DNA of 64,000 nucleotides from an uncultured Pelagibacteraceae bacterium (lineage in GTDB: Bacteria > Pseudomonadota > Alphaproteobacteria > Pelagibacterales > Pelagibacteraceae). The first letter of the stretch is position 1. Each line of letters starts with the position of its first letter. The notes beneath the pieces were generated by a model that worked only from the letters and a program-made list of their open reading frames with translations, did no database searches and was not told where the DNA came from. The translations under genes were made by a program, and so were the position numbers. Positions 22,408-31,959 of the stretch are shown here, in pieces. Where the stretch lies: NCBI GenBank assembly GCA_902588835.1, contig CACIQQ010000002.1, forward strand, positions 1-64,000. The letters run 5' to 3'.

Positions 22408-23254
22408 CTTTCAAACCTTCTTCGTAGGTTGGGTAAATCAATTTTAATTTAAATTTATCTTTAATCTTTTTATTTGAAACTTTTTTAGAATCTTTATAGA
22501 AATCTTTAAGCATACCTTCCTCTAATTCATCAAAACTAATAATTTTTGGTAATTCAAAATTAATCAAATTACATGCATACTTAACGACCTCAATATTTGA
22601 TGCTGGCTTATCATCTGACAAATTGTAAATATCATTATTTAAAGACTTATTCAGTGACAGATATAATGTTTGAGCTATATCTTTAACGTGTATCCTTGAA
22701 AAAAAGTGATTTTTTTTTTCAACAACAAATTTTTGATCATTTCTAAGTCTGGTAATTGCATTGTATCTATCAGAATAAATCCCAGAAAGTCTAAAAATTT
22801 GAACTGGCAATGAATTTTTTGTTCCAATAGACAACCAATCTCTCTCAACATTTAATCTGTTTTTTCCTGCAAGCGTTTGTGGATTTGTTGTACTATCTTC
22901 ATTTACCCAGGCTCCATCGTGATTACCATAAACACTTGTTGAGGATAAATAAGTTAGCCATTTTAGGTTTTGTAAATTTAAATTATTTTTTACTAATCTT
23001 TCTATAAACATATCCTTCCCATTTATTGGGGGAACAGATATCAAAATATGATCGGACTCTTGTAATGGATTGATCAAATCTTTATCAAAATCATTTTCAT
23101 TAAATTCATAATTAAAATATTTTAAATTTTTAAAAGTAAGCTCAGAAGTATTTTTTCTAGATGTGGTTGTTAATCTTAAATCAACATTAAAATTTAATAT
23201 ATGTTCCACAAAAGATTGGGCTACCTGTCCAAAACCAAAACAAAATAATTTCAT
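22397..23254 (-). CDS. SDR-family NAD(P)-binding protein (YeeZ-like)
   Basis: The 285-residue protein has an N-terminal nucleotide-binding segment (CFGFGQVAQSF), then YLSSTSVYGNHDGAWVNE and RLSGIYSDRYNA. This is the atypical SDR layout of E. coli YeeZ and relatives, where the usual catalytic YxxxK is not obvious. The biochemical role is not established. It follows gltB on the same strand with a 6-bp gap, so it may be the last gene of the glutamate synthase transcript. Confidence 0.72.
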   Translation of the reverse strand: MKLFCFGFGQVAQSFVEHILNFNVDLRLTTTSRKNTSELTFKNLKYFNYEFNENDFDKDLINPLQESDHILISVPPINGKDMFIERLVKNNLNLQNLKWLTYLSSTSVYGNHDGAWVNEDSTTNPQTLAGKNRLNVERDWLSIGTKNSLPVQIFRLSGIYSDRYNAITRLRNDQKFVVEKKNHFFSRIHVKDIAQTLYLSLNKSLNNDIYNLSDDKPASNIEVVKYACNLINFELPKIISFDELEEGMLKDFYKDSKKVSNKKIKDKFKLKLIYPTYEEGLKVNV

Positions 23255-23260
23255 TTTTTA

Positions 23261-26200
23261 TTAACTTGCGAAATTAGAGATTTTATTTGTAATAGGATTT
23301 TCAAGTTTGTCGATCATTTCTTTTGGACAGACTTGAATAAAATTATTAATCTCTGTATCAAAGTTTTCTAGTATTTTTTTTGAAACGTTTGAATTTGTCT
23401 CATTTGAATGTTCTTCAACTAATTTTTTTAGAAATTCCTGCCAAAATTTTGTTTCAACACTTTGCCAAATTACACTTTCAGGATTTACTCTTTTTTCGAA
23501 TTCTTTTTCTTTATCATAAATAAAAGCCATGCCACCTGTCATACCGGCAGCAAAATTATCTCCAGTATTTCCTAAAATTACAATATTTCCCCCAGTCATA
23601 TATTCACAACCATTCGAGTCACATCCTTCAACTACAGCCGTAGCCCCAGAATTTCTAACAGCAAATCTTTCACCTGCTTGACCAGCTGCAAATAATTTTC
23701 CTGAAGTTGCTCCGTATAAAACTGTGTTGCCAATAATTGTGTTGTCTTTTGAAATCAAATTACTTTCTTTGCTAAGTTTAATGACTATCTTACCTCCTGA
23801 TAATCCCTTCCCAACATAATCATTGGCATCTCCACTTAAAACTAATTTTAGTCCTTTAATACCGAATGCACCAAAAGATTGTCCCGCAGATCCTTCAAAA
23901 TTCAAAGTTAAGTAGTCATCGTTTAATTTTGCATTATTATATTTCTTATATAATTCATAAGAAATACGTGTGCCTACAGCTCTATGAGTGTTTTCAATCT
24001 GATAGGATTTTTCAATTTTTTCATTGTTATCAATTTTTTTATTTATCTCAGGCCAAATTTTCTGGTCTAATGTGTCTGGTACAAAATTTATTATTTGTTT
24101 TTCGCAATATCTTTTGTTTTTACCAGGATCAGCTCGTACAAAAAGAGGATTCAGATCTAAATCATCTAAATTTGGTGATCCTTTGCTCACCTGCCTTAAG
24201 AGATCTGTTCTTCCAATTATTTCGTTTAAAGATTTAAATCCAAGCTCAGACAGAATTTCTCTCACCTCTTGAGCTATAAAAGTGAACAGGTTAACCACCT
24301 TATCAGGAGTTCCGTTAAACTTTTCTCTCAATTTTTCATCTTGTGTACAAACTCCTACTGGACAAGTGTTTGAATGACATTGCCTTACCATAATACATCC
24401 CATAGCTACTAATGCAGTTGTAGCTACACCAAATTCTTCCGCTCCCATCATGGCTGCAATGACAACATCCCTACCAGTTTTAATTCCACCATCTGTCCTC
24501 AATGTAACTGTATGTCTTAAATTATTTAGAGTTAAAACTTGGTTTGCCTCGGTCAATCCCATTTCCCAAGGTATACCAACGTATTTAACACTAGTTTGAG
24601 GAGTAGCTCCTGTTCCACCATTATGCCCGGAAATTAAAATTATATCAGCTTTTGCCTTTGCAACTCCTGCTGCAATTGTACCAATGCCAGAAGATGCAAC
24701 AAGTTTTACACCAACACGTGCTTTAGGATTTATCTGTTTTAAATCATAAATCAATTGGGCCAAATCCTCAATTGAGTAAATATCATGATGAGGAGGGGGC
24801 GATATTAAAGTCACCCCAGGAGTAGAATGTCTTAATCTAGCAATTTCCTTTGTGACCTTAAATCCAGGTAACTGTCCACCTTCTCCTGGTTTAGCGCCTT
24901 GTGCAATTTTAATTTCTATCTCGTTGCAGTTATTTAAATAATTAATTGTAACTCCAAATCTCGCAGATGCTATTTGTTTCACTCTTGAATTAGCACTATC
25001 TCCATTAGACCGAATTTGAAATCTTTTTTCATCTTCACCACCTTCTCCACTGCAAGATGCTCCTTTAATTCTATTCATTCCAATAGCTAGTGTTTCGTGA
25101 GCTTCTTTTGATAGAGCTCCATGAGACATACTTCCACTTCCAAAACGTTTTAAAATATTCTCAACTGGTTCCACTTCATCGATGCTGATTGTATTTTTTT
25201 TCTTGAAATCAATTAAGTCCCTTAAATTAATAGGAGGTAAATCATATATTCCTTTAGAGTATTTTTTATATAATTCATAAGATTTGTTTGTAACTGCCGA
25301 TTGAAGCAAATGTATCAGTTTACCTTGGTATTGGTGTGTCTCACCGTTTTTTCTATATCGATAAATTCCTCCTATTGGCAATACGTTTGTATCAGATCTA
25401 AAAGCCTCCTCATGAATACCTCTTATCTTTTTTTCAATCCCTGTAAGTCCGATACCTGAAATTTTAGAGGTAACACCAGGAAAAAAATCATTAACAATTG
25501 TTCTGCTTAATCCTACAGTTTCAAAATTACATCCTCCTCTGTAAGAACTAATTACAGAAATACCCATTTTTGACATTATTTTTAAAAGGCCTAAGTTTAC
25601 GGATTTTACATACCTTTCTACACAATCATCATAAATAAACTTTCCAAATAATTTTTTTTCAAATCTCTGGTAAAGACTGTCTAATGCTAAATAAGGATTA
25701 ACTGTAGTAGCTCCAACTCCTATAAGAGTTGCAAAAGAGTGAGTGTCTAGCGCTTCACCCGTTTGAGCATTAATTGAAACATAGCCTCTTAACTTTAATT
25801 TGATTAGATGCGTATGAACAGCACCAATACATAGAAGCATAGGAATTGGGTACTTGTCCTTAGAAACTTCTTTATCGCTTAAAATTAGTTGCGTTACCCC
25901 TTGTCTTACTAAAACTTCAGCCTCTTTTTTTAATCTTTCGAGTGAAGATTCTATATTTTCTTCATTGGTAAAAGTACAATCTAAAACTTGATTATTTTTG
26001 TCAAAAAAAGAAACAAATTTTTCAAACTGTTTGTTTGATAGAATTGGACTGTTTAGTACATAAATATTTTCTTCAGTAAGGTTATTAAAATCTAAAATAT
26101 TACCAAGATTTCCAAACCTTGTTTTTAAACTCATAACCTTATTTTCTCTTAATGAGTCGATTGGCGGGTTTGTTACCTGGCTAAAGTTCTGTCTAAAAAA

Positions 26201-27787
26201 ATGATACAAGGGTCTATATTTATTAGACAAAACTGCTAGAGGTGTATCATCGCCCATTGATCCAGTCGCCTCTTTTGCATCCTCTGCCATTGGGTGAAGT
26301 ATCAACTCAAGGTCCTCTAGACTGTATCCAAAACAATGTTGAAGTTTTCTTAATTGATCACCTTTAAATAAATTTGTCTCATTTTTAATCGGGAATTTTT
26401 TATCTAAATCAATAATCTGGTTATTAAAATGTTTGTACTCTTTTGCTAAGTAGTTTTTTATCTCTTTATTTTTAAATATCTTCCCTTTTTCTATTCTTAC
26501 ACCTAAAATTTCACCAGGACCTAGTCTTCCTTTTGAAACTATCTTTTTTTCATTAAGTTCAATCATTCCAGTTTCTGATCCAGCAAAAAGTAAATTATCT
26601 TTTGTGATTGTGTATCTCATAGGTCTAAGACCATTTCTGTCTGTAGCAACTATCACCCATTCATTATCTGTGGCAGCAATAGCTGCAGGACCATCCCATG
26701 GTTCCATTGTGCTATTAAGAAAGTTAAATAATTTTTGATGTTCAGCTGGTAGCACTTTACTTTTCTTAGACCAAGCGTCAGGTATTAACATTAATTTTGC
26801 TAAAGGCGCGGGTTGACCAGAAATATTAAGTAATTCAAAAACATTATCTAATGATGCTGAGTCTGAATTTCCGCTTGGGATAACTGGTTTTAAGTTCTCC
26901 ATATCCTCAAAAACTGGGCTGAACATTTCTTCCTCATGAACCTTCATCCAATTTACGTTACCTTTTAGGGTATTTATTTCTCCATTATGTGCTAGAGCTC
27001 TGAATGGTTGTGCTAGATCCCAGCTTGGTGCGGTATTGGTCGAAAATCTCTGATGAAAAATTGCATATCTTGATACAAATCTTGGATCTTTAAGATCTAA
27101 ATAAAAATCAGACAAGGACTCAGCAAGGAACATTCCCTTGTAAATGACTGATTTAGAACTAAACGAACATATGTAAAACTCATTAAGGTTTTCTTGAAGT
27201 ATTTTTTTTTCAATCTTTCTTCTAGCTTCATAAAGTTTTATCTCTAGTGACTTACCCTTTTCATTTTTATCATTATGTTTAAACAAGACTTGTGTAATTT
27301 CTGGTCTATTTAAATCTGCCTTTTCTCCTAGAACAGTAGGGTTTACAGGTACCTGTCTCCATCCATAGATGTTAAAATTACTTTTTGTTAACTCACTTTC
27401 AACAATAGTTCTGCAAGCCTCTTGGGCGCCATAATTATTTCTTGGAAGAAACAACATTCCCACACAAACTTCTGAGTTATCATGTTTATGACCTGTAGCT
27501 TCAATTTTTTCGATAAAAAAATCTGAAGGAATTTCTATATGGATACCAGCACCATCACCTGTTTTTCCATCAGCATCAATTGCTCCTCGATGCCAAACAG
27601 CTTTTAATGCTTCAATTCCATATTCAACAACTTGTCTTGATTTTTTTCCGTCTGTAGATGATACCAAACCAACTCCACAAGCATCATGTTCCATATTTTC
27701 GCTGTAAACATGATTTGATTTTAATAATTCCAAGTTTTCTTTTCTTCTTAATTTTTCTAACTTTAGATTTATCTTTTTTTTACTCAC
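23261..27787 (-). CDS. gltB: Glutamate synthase (NADPH) large subunit
   Basis: The 1508-residue enzyme is full length. A 36-residue propeptide precedes the catalytic N-terminal Cys (HDACGVGLV, Cys37) of the class II glutamine amidotransferase domain. Then come the central domain, the FMN-binding synthase domain (GEGGEDEKRF, KPGEGGQLPG) and the 3Fe-4S cluster Cys set (CIMVRQCHSNTCPVGVC), and a C-terminal beta-helix domain of G-x-x-G repeats. It makes two glutamates from 2-oxoglutarate and glutamine. It lies 2 bp after gltD, so the operon order is gltD-gltB. Confidence 0.98.
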   Translation of the reverse strand: MSKKKINLKLEKLRRKENLELLKSNHVYSENMEHDACGVGLVSSTDGKKSRQVVEYGIEALKAVWHRGAIDADGKTGDGAGIHIEIPSDFFIEKIEATGHKHDNSEVCVGMLFLPRNNYGAQEACRTIVESELTKSNFNIYGWRQVPVNPTVLGEKADLNRPEITQVLFKHNDKNEKGKSLEIKLYEARRKIEKKILQENLNEFYICSFSSKSVIYKGMFLAESLSDFYLDLKDPRFVSRYAIFHQRFSTNTAPSWDLAQPFRALAHNGEINTLKGNVNWMKVHEEEMFSPVFEDMENLKPVIPSGNSDSASLDNVFELLNISGQPAPLAKLMLIPDAWSKKSKVLPAEHQKLFNFLNSTMEPWDGPAAIAATDNEWVIVATDRNGLRPMRYTITKDNLLFAGSETGMIELNEKKIVSKGRLGPGEILGVRIEKGKIFKNKEIKNYLAKEYKHFNNQIIDLDKKFPIKNETNLFKGDQLRKLQHCFGYSLEDLELILHPMAEDAKEATGSMGDDTPLAVLSNKYRPLYHFFRQNFSQVTNPPIDSLRENKVMSLKTRFGNLGNILDFNNLTEENIYVLNSPILSNKQFEKFVSFFDKNNQVLDCTFTNEENIESSLERLKKEAEVLVRQGVTQLILSDKEVSKDKYPIPMLLCIGAVHTHLIKLKLRGYVSINAQTGEALDTHSFATLIGVGATTVNPYLALDSLYQRFEKKLFGKFIYDDCVERYVKSVNLGLLKIMSKMGISVISSYRGGCNFETVGLSRTIVNDFFPGVTSKISGIGLTGIEKKIRGIHEEAFRSDTNVLPIGGIYRYRKNGETHQYQGKLIHLLQSAVTNKSYELYKKYSKGIYDLPPINLRDLIDFKKKNTISIDEVEPVENILKRFGSGSMSHGALSKEAHETLAIGMNRIKGASCSGEGGEDEKRFQIRSNGDSANSRVKQIASARFGVTINYLNNCNEIEIKIAQGAKPGEGGQLPGFKVTKEIARLRHSTPGVTLISPPPHHDIYSIEDLAQLIYDLKQINPKARVGVKLVASSGIGTIAAGVAKAKADIILISGHNGGTGATPQTSVKYVGIPWEMGLTEANQVLTLNNLRHTVTLRTDGGIKTGRDVVIAAMMGAEEFGVATTALVAMGCIMVRQCHSNTCPVGVCTQDEKLREKFNGTPDKVVNLFTFIAQEVREILSELGFKSLNEIIGRTDLLRQVSKGSPNLDDLDLNPLFVRADPGKNKRYCEKQIINFVPDTLDQKIWPEINKKIDNNEKIEKSYQIENTHRAVGTRISYELYKKYNNAKLNDDYLTLNFEGSAGQSFGAFGIKGLKLVLSGDANDYVGKGLSGGKIVIKLSKESNLISKDNTIIGNTVLYGATSGKLFAAGQAGERFAVRNSGATAVVEGCDSNGCEYMTGGNIVILGNTGDNFAAGMTGGMAFIYDKEKEFEKRVNPESVIWQSVETKFWQEFLKKLVEEHSNETNSNVSKKILENFDTEINNFIQVCPKEMIDKLENPITNKISNFAS

Positions 27788-27789
27788 GG

Positions 27790-29229
27790 TTAGGCTACCT
27801 TTCTCTTTGAGTCCTTTAAATCTTTCAAATATTTATGAATACTTTCTGCAACATCTCTTCCATCTTTTATAGCCCAAACAACCAATGAAGCTCCACGGAC
27901 TATATCGCCTGCTGCAAATACACCCTTTACACTTGTCTCCATAGTATCAAAATCAATTTTGATTGTTCCCCATCTTGAAACTTGTAATTTGCTTTCGCCA
28001 AATAATACTGGTAGATCCTCTGGGTCGAAGCCTAAAGATTTGATAACCATGTCAGCTTTCAGTTCGAAATCGGAATTTTCTTGAATAATAGGTTTTCTTC
28101 TTCCACTTTCATCGGGATCTCCAAGTTTAATTTTATCTACTGAAACTTTTTCTATTTTGTTTTTACCTAAAAACTTTTTCGGACTCGATAACCAAACAAA
28201 TTCAACGCCCTCTTCCTCAGCGTTTGCAACTTCTCTTGATGAACCTGGCATGTTTTCTTTATCTCTTCTATATAAACATTTTACCGATTTAGCTTTCTGT
28301 CTTACGGCGGTTCTTACACAGTCCATTGCAGTATCACCACCCCCGATTACAATAACGTCTTTATCTTTTGCATCCAGAGATCCATTATCAAAGTTTTCAA
28401 CTTTATCTCCTAAACCTTTTTTATTTGATGCAGTCAAGAATTCCATTGCAGGATAAATATTGTTTAAATCACTACCTTCGATTTCAATTTCTCTTGGTTT
28501 ATAAACTCCAGTAGAAATCAAAACAGCATCGTGTTTTTCTTTTAGTTCACTTAACGAAGCATCTTTTCCAACTTCGAAATTTAAAACGAATTTAATTCCA
28601 CCATCCTGTAAAAGTTTTGTTCTTCTTTCGACAACATGTTTTTCCAATTTAAAATTCGGTATTCCGTATATTAATAATCCACCAGCTCTATCATATCTAT
28701 CGTAAATAGTTATTTGGTAACCCTTTTTTCTGAGCTGCTCGGCACAAGCCATACCCGCAGGTCCAGATCCAATGATTCCTATACTTTGAGTTAACTCCCT
28801 CTCAACTTTGATTGGCTTTACCCAACCCTTGTCCCAAGCATTGTCGGTTATAAATTTCTCAACAGATCCTATCGTTACCGTGCCATGACCAGACTGTTCG
28901 ATAACACAATTACCTTCACACAATCTATCTTGTGGACAAATTCTTCCGCAGACTTCTGGCATATTATTTGTACTTTGAGATAAATTGTAAGCCTCTTCTA
29001 ATCTTCCCTCCGCTGTAAGTTTTAACCAATCTGGAATATTGTTACTTAAAGGACAGTGAACTTGGCAAAAAGGAACACCGCATTGAGAGCATCTGCTTGA
29101 TTGTTCTTTCGCACCTTCATGAATGAACTCTTTATATATTTCATTAAAATCTTCTTTTCTGGAATCGGTTTTCCTTTTAGGTGGGTTCTGCTGACCTATT
29201 TCCACAAATTTGAGCATTTTTTCAGACAT
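27790..29229 (-). CDS. gltD: Glutamate synthase (NADPH) small subunit
   Basis: The 479-residue flavoprotein has an N-terminal pair of 4Fe-4S Cys motifs (SRCSQCGVPFCQVHCPL; CGRICPQDRLCEGNC), the FAD site GSGPAGMACAEQL and the NADPH site VIGGGDTAMDCVRTA. It passes electrons from NADPH to GltB. It is first in the operon. The upstream 178-bp gap to the divergent uppP holds a perfect inverted repeat (see separate entry). Confidence 0.97.
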   Translation of the reverse strand: MSEKMLKFVEIGQQNPPKRKTDSRKEDFNEIYKEFIHEGAKEQSSRCSQCGVPFCQVHCPLSNNIPDWLKLTAEGRLEEAYNLSQSTNNMPEVCGRICPQDRLCEGNCVIEQSGHGTVTIGSVEKFITDNAWDKGWVKPIKVERELTQSIGIIGSGPAGMACAEQLRKKGYQITIYDRYDRAGGLLIYGIPNFKLEKHVVERRTKLLQDGGIKFVLNFEVGKDASLSELKEKHDAVLISTGVYKPREIEIEGSDLNNIYPAMEFLTASNKKGLGDKVENFDNGSLDAKDKDVIVIGGGDTAMDCVRTAVRQKAKSVKCLYRRDKENMPGSSREVANAEEEGVEFVWLSSPKKFLGKNKIEKVSVDKIKLGDPDESGRRKPIIQENSDFELKADMVIKSLGFDPEDLPVLFGESKLQVSRWGTIKIDFDTMETSVKGVFAAGDIVRGASLVVWAIKDGRDVAESIHKYLKDLKDSKRKVA

Positions 29230-29338
29230 AGTGTGGTGGCTTATATATTATTAGACTATTGAATTAAACGAAAAATAGGACAGTTATTATTACCTATATT
29301 TTAAAAAATTCACTGTTTTTGCTAGTTTTTTCCTGTTT

Positions 29339-29355
29339 TGCATACCTCATATGCA
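29339..29355. promoter_or_regulatory. Inverted repeat between gltD and uppP
   Basis: TGCATA and TATGCA form a perfect 6-bp inverted repeat with a 5-bp spacer, within the 178-bp divergent region (29230-29407). It is 110 bp upstream of gltD and 53 bp upstream of uppP, a plausible operator position. The repeat is short and could be chance in A/T-rich DNA. Confidence 0.25.
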
Positions 29356-29407
29356 TTCATGTTATTGCTTTAATTTACCCCTAATTAGTTTAGTTAAATA
29401 ATTAATA

Positions 29408-30172
29408 ATGGCGGAATTCATCGAAATTTTAATTTTATCAGCAATACAAGGGATATCTGAATTTATTCCCGTGAGTTCCTCTGCTCACTTATACTTAATG
29501 TCTGAAGTACAAAATTTTGAGATAAAGTCTCTTTTGACTGATGTTTCTCTTCATCTAGGATCACTATTAGCAATACTATTTTATTTTAGAAATGATTTTT
29601 TAAAATTATTCAAAGATCAAAAATTACTTAAATTATTAATTTTTGGATCTCTACCTCTAATTATAGTTGGTTTCTTTGTATTCAAAACCGGCTTAATTAA
29701 TTATTTTAGAAGCATTGAAATAATAGCGTGGACTACAGTAATTTTTGCAATCTTTTTATATATTGCTGATAAATTTTCTGTAAGAAAAAAAATTGATACA
29801 GATTTAAATTTAAAGGCAATACTTGCTATTGGCATTTTTCAAGTGCTTGCATTAATTCCAGGAGTAAGTAGAGCTGGAATTGTTATTACTGCTGGTAGAT
29901 TACTCAACTTTGATCGATACGATTCAACCAAAATTTCATTTTTTCTCTCTGTACCAGCAATCGCCGGTGCAAGTTTTTTAAACTTAAAAGAATTAACTTT
30001 TTCAAATATTGAAGTAAATTTTATTGTTTTGCTTGCGGTCATCTATTCTTTTATTTTCTCATATATCACAATTAAATATTTTTTAATTTTTGTTAAAAAA
30101 TTTAGTATGAATTTTTTTGTAATTTATAGGGTTTGCTTAGGATTAGTCTTATTTTGGTTTATCTATACTTAA
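29408..30172 (+). CDS. uppP: Undecaprenyl-diphosphatase (UppP/BacA)
   Basis: The 254-residue integral membrane enzyme has the two family motifs: QGISEFIPVSSSAHL near residues 15-29 and PGVSRAGIVITAGR in the second half. Multiple hydrophobic segments run through it. It dephosphorylates undecaprenyl diphosphate so that the lipid carrier can be re-used for peptidoglycan and O-antigen synthesis. The 3' end overlaps the convergent EamA gene by 24 bp. Confidence 0.95.
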   Translation: MAEFIEILILSAIQGISEFIPVSSSAHLYLMSEVQNFEIKSLLTDVSLHLGSLLAILFYFRNDFLKLFKDQKLLKLLIFGSLPLIIVGFFVFKTGLINYFRSIEIIAWTTVIFAIFLYIADKFSVRKKIDTDLNLKAILAIGIFQVLALIPGVSRAGIVITAGRLLNFDRYDSTKISFFLSVPAIAGASFLNLKELTFSNIEVNFIVLLAVIYSFIFSYITIKYFLIFVKKFSMNFFVIYRVCLGLVLFWFIYT

Positions 30173-31054
30173 TCGTTTAAATTCTGGCATCAATTGTGAA
30201 AGCAAAACTCCAGCAAGAATAAATAAACATCCTAAAATATTATCTATATTTAAAATTTGATTTAGTATAATCCAAGCTGCTATTGTTGCAAAAACACCCT
30301 CTAATGAATAAATTATTGCTGCTGGTGCGGGACTAATGTTTTTTTGGGCATAAATTTGTAAAACAAAGGCAAATCCACCGGATAATACGCCTGCATAAAG
30401 AATTTCATATGTTTCGGATAAAATATTTGAAATTGTAAAATTCTCGTAAACTAATCCAATAAAAATTGATAAAATTGATACTATTAAAGTTTGAATAAGA
30501 CCAACTGTGACTGGTAAATCAAATTTTTCTACCATTTGACCGATAAAAATAATGTGCAAACTCCAAAACAAAGCGCATACCAATACTAATATGTCTCCTT
30601 TTCTTACTGATGCGTCGTAAAAATTTGTTAGCAGATATCCTCCTACTACACACAACAAAACAGACGGCCAAACACTCCAATGAACTTTTTTTCGATAAAG
30701 GATATAAAGAACAAATGGTACTAAAGGTACATAAAAAATTGTAAAGAAAGCTGCATTAGCTACATCAGTATAAAGAAGCGCAACTTGTTGTAATGCAGAG
30801 GCTAAGAATAAAAATATACCTATAGAGATTGAGAGATATAGAAAATTTTTTTTATCTTTATTAAATTCATTAAAAAATTTATTTTTTTCAATTACAAAAA
30901 AAAATGGAATAAGAGCAAGGAAACCAACAAAAAATCTCACACCATTAAATGTGAAAGGACCTATTTCATCCATCCCTGTGTCTTGTGCAATAAAAGTAGT
31001 ACCCCAGATCAAACAACAAACAAACGCGCTTATAAGTGATAGTCTCTTTGACAT
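30149..31054 (-). CDS. EamA/DMT-family transporter
   Basis: The 301-residue protein shows about ten hydrophobic helices in two EamA repeats (LIWGTTFIAQDTG early in the first; FWSLHIIFIGQ in the second half). Drug/metabolite transporters of this type export amino acids or other metabolites; the substrate cannot be told. It is 8 bp after the E2 gene of pyruvate dehydrogenase on the same strand, so it is likely the last gene of that operon. Confidence 0.85.
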   Translation of the reverse strand: MSKRLSLISAFVCCLIWGTTFIAQDTGMDEIGPFTFNGVRFFVGFLALIPFFFVIEKNKFFNEFNKDKKNFLYLSISIGIFLFLASALQQVALLYTDVANAAFFTIFYVPLVPFVLYILYRKKVHWSVWPSVLLCVVGGYLLTNFYDASVRKGDILVLVCALFWSLHIIFIGQMVEKFDLPVTVGLIQTLIVSILSIFIGLVYENFTISNILSETYEILYAGVLSGGFAFVLQIYAQKNISPAPAAIIYSLEGVFATIAAWIILNQILNIDNILGCLFILAGVLLSQLMPEFKRLSIDKPK

Positions 31055-31062
31055 TTAATTAA

Positions 31063-31959
31063 TTATATTGAGAGGTTGTAAGCGAAATTTTTACCTAAGT
31101 TTTCTTTAATTTCATTACAAAACCTAGCAGCATCTGCTCCGTTAATAATTCTGTGGTCATAGGATAATGACAGTGGAAGTATAAGTTTCTCGCTTTTATC
31201 TTTTTGAAATATTTTTCCTATTCCTAATATAGCTACCTCAGGAGGGTTTATTATGGGTGTAAAAAATGTTCCACCTATTCCTCCAAGACTAGTGATAGTT
31301 ATTGAGCCACCTTGAAATTCTTTTTTATCAATTTTTAGATTTCTGCATTTATCACTTACTTCTTTTAGTTTTTGCGATAAGTCAGATATCTTAAATTTAT
31401 CGGCATCTCTTATTTTAGGAACCATGAGACCATGTGGAGTATCTACTGCAATACCGATATGAAAATATTTTTTTAATATTATTTGATAATTTTCCTCGTC
31501 TTTTATAGATGAATTGAAGATTGGATATTTCATCATGCTCTTCACTAATGCCTTAATTATAAAAGCAAGTGGGGTAATTTTCTTTTGCTCACCTGTGTAA
31601 CCATCCTTTAAATTTTTACGGAAGTTTTCAAGTTCAGTCACATCAGCCTCATCATGATGGGTGACGTGAGGGATAGTTCTCCACGACTCTGATAACAGCG
31701 GTGCTGCGAGCCTTTTTACTCGTGGCATTTCAACAACTTCTATTTCACCAAATTCAGAGTGATCAATTAAGTTAATTTTTGGCTCTGGTTTTTGTGTTTC
31801 TTTTAATAGCGTATTCTTTTTAGAACCTTTTATAAAATTTTTAACATCTTCCTCTGTTATCCTGCCGTTCCTTTCAGACCCTTTAAGATTTGAAATATCA
31901 GCCCCTAATTCTCTTGCAAACTTTCTTACTTTTGGAGTGGCGAGTATTCTATTAATCAT
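31063..31959 (-). CDS. aceF: Pyruvate dehydrogenase E2 (dihydrolipoyl acetyltransferase) lacking a lipoyl domain
   Basis: The 298-residue protein has a peripheral subunit (E3)-binding domain at about residues 5-43 (ATPKVRKFARELG, RNGRITEEDV), a short linker and the catalytic acyltransferase domain (about 70-298). No lipoyl domain precedes them, although E2 normally carries one to three. The active-site motif reads YDHRIINGADAARF: His is present and the usual Asp of HxxxDG is Asn, as in Azotobacter-type pyruvate E2. The missing lipoyl domain is found on the adjacent AceE. The start overlaps the aceE stop by 4 bp (ATGA). No E3 gene is nearby. Confidence 0.9.
   Translation of the reverse strand: MINRILATPKVRKFARELGADISNLKGSERNGRITEEDVKNFIKGSKKNTLLKETQKPEPKINLIDHSEFGEIEVVEMPRVKRLAAPLLSESWRTIPHVTHHDEADVTELENFRKNLKDGYTGEQKKITPLAFIIKALVKSMMKYPIFNSSIKDEENYQIILKKYFHIGIAVDTPHGLMVPKIRDADKFKISDLSQKLKEVSDKCRNLKIDKKEFQGGSITITSLGGIGGTFFTPIINPPEVAILGIGKIFQKDKSEKLILPLSLSYDHRIINGADAARFCNEIKENLGKNFAYNLSI

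Noticed and set aside
31063-31959. Asn in place of Asp in the E2 active-site HxxxDG motif as a sign of inactivity
   Set aside because: An Asn at this position is known in active Azotobacter-type pyruvate E2, so it does not indicate loss of function.
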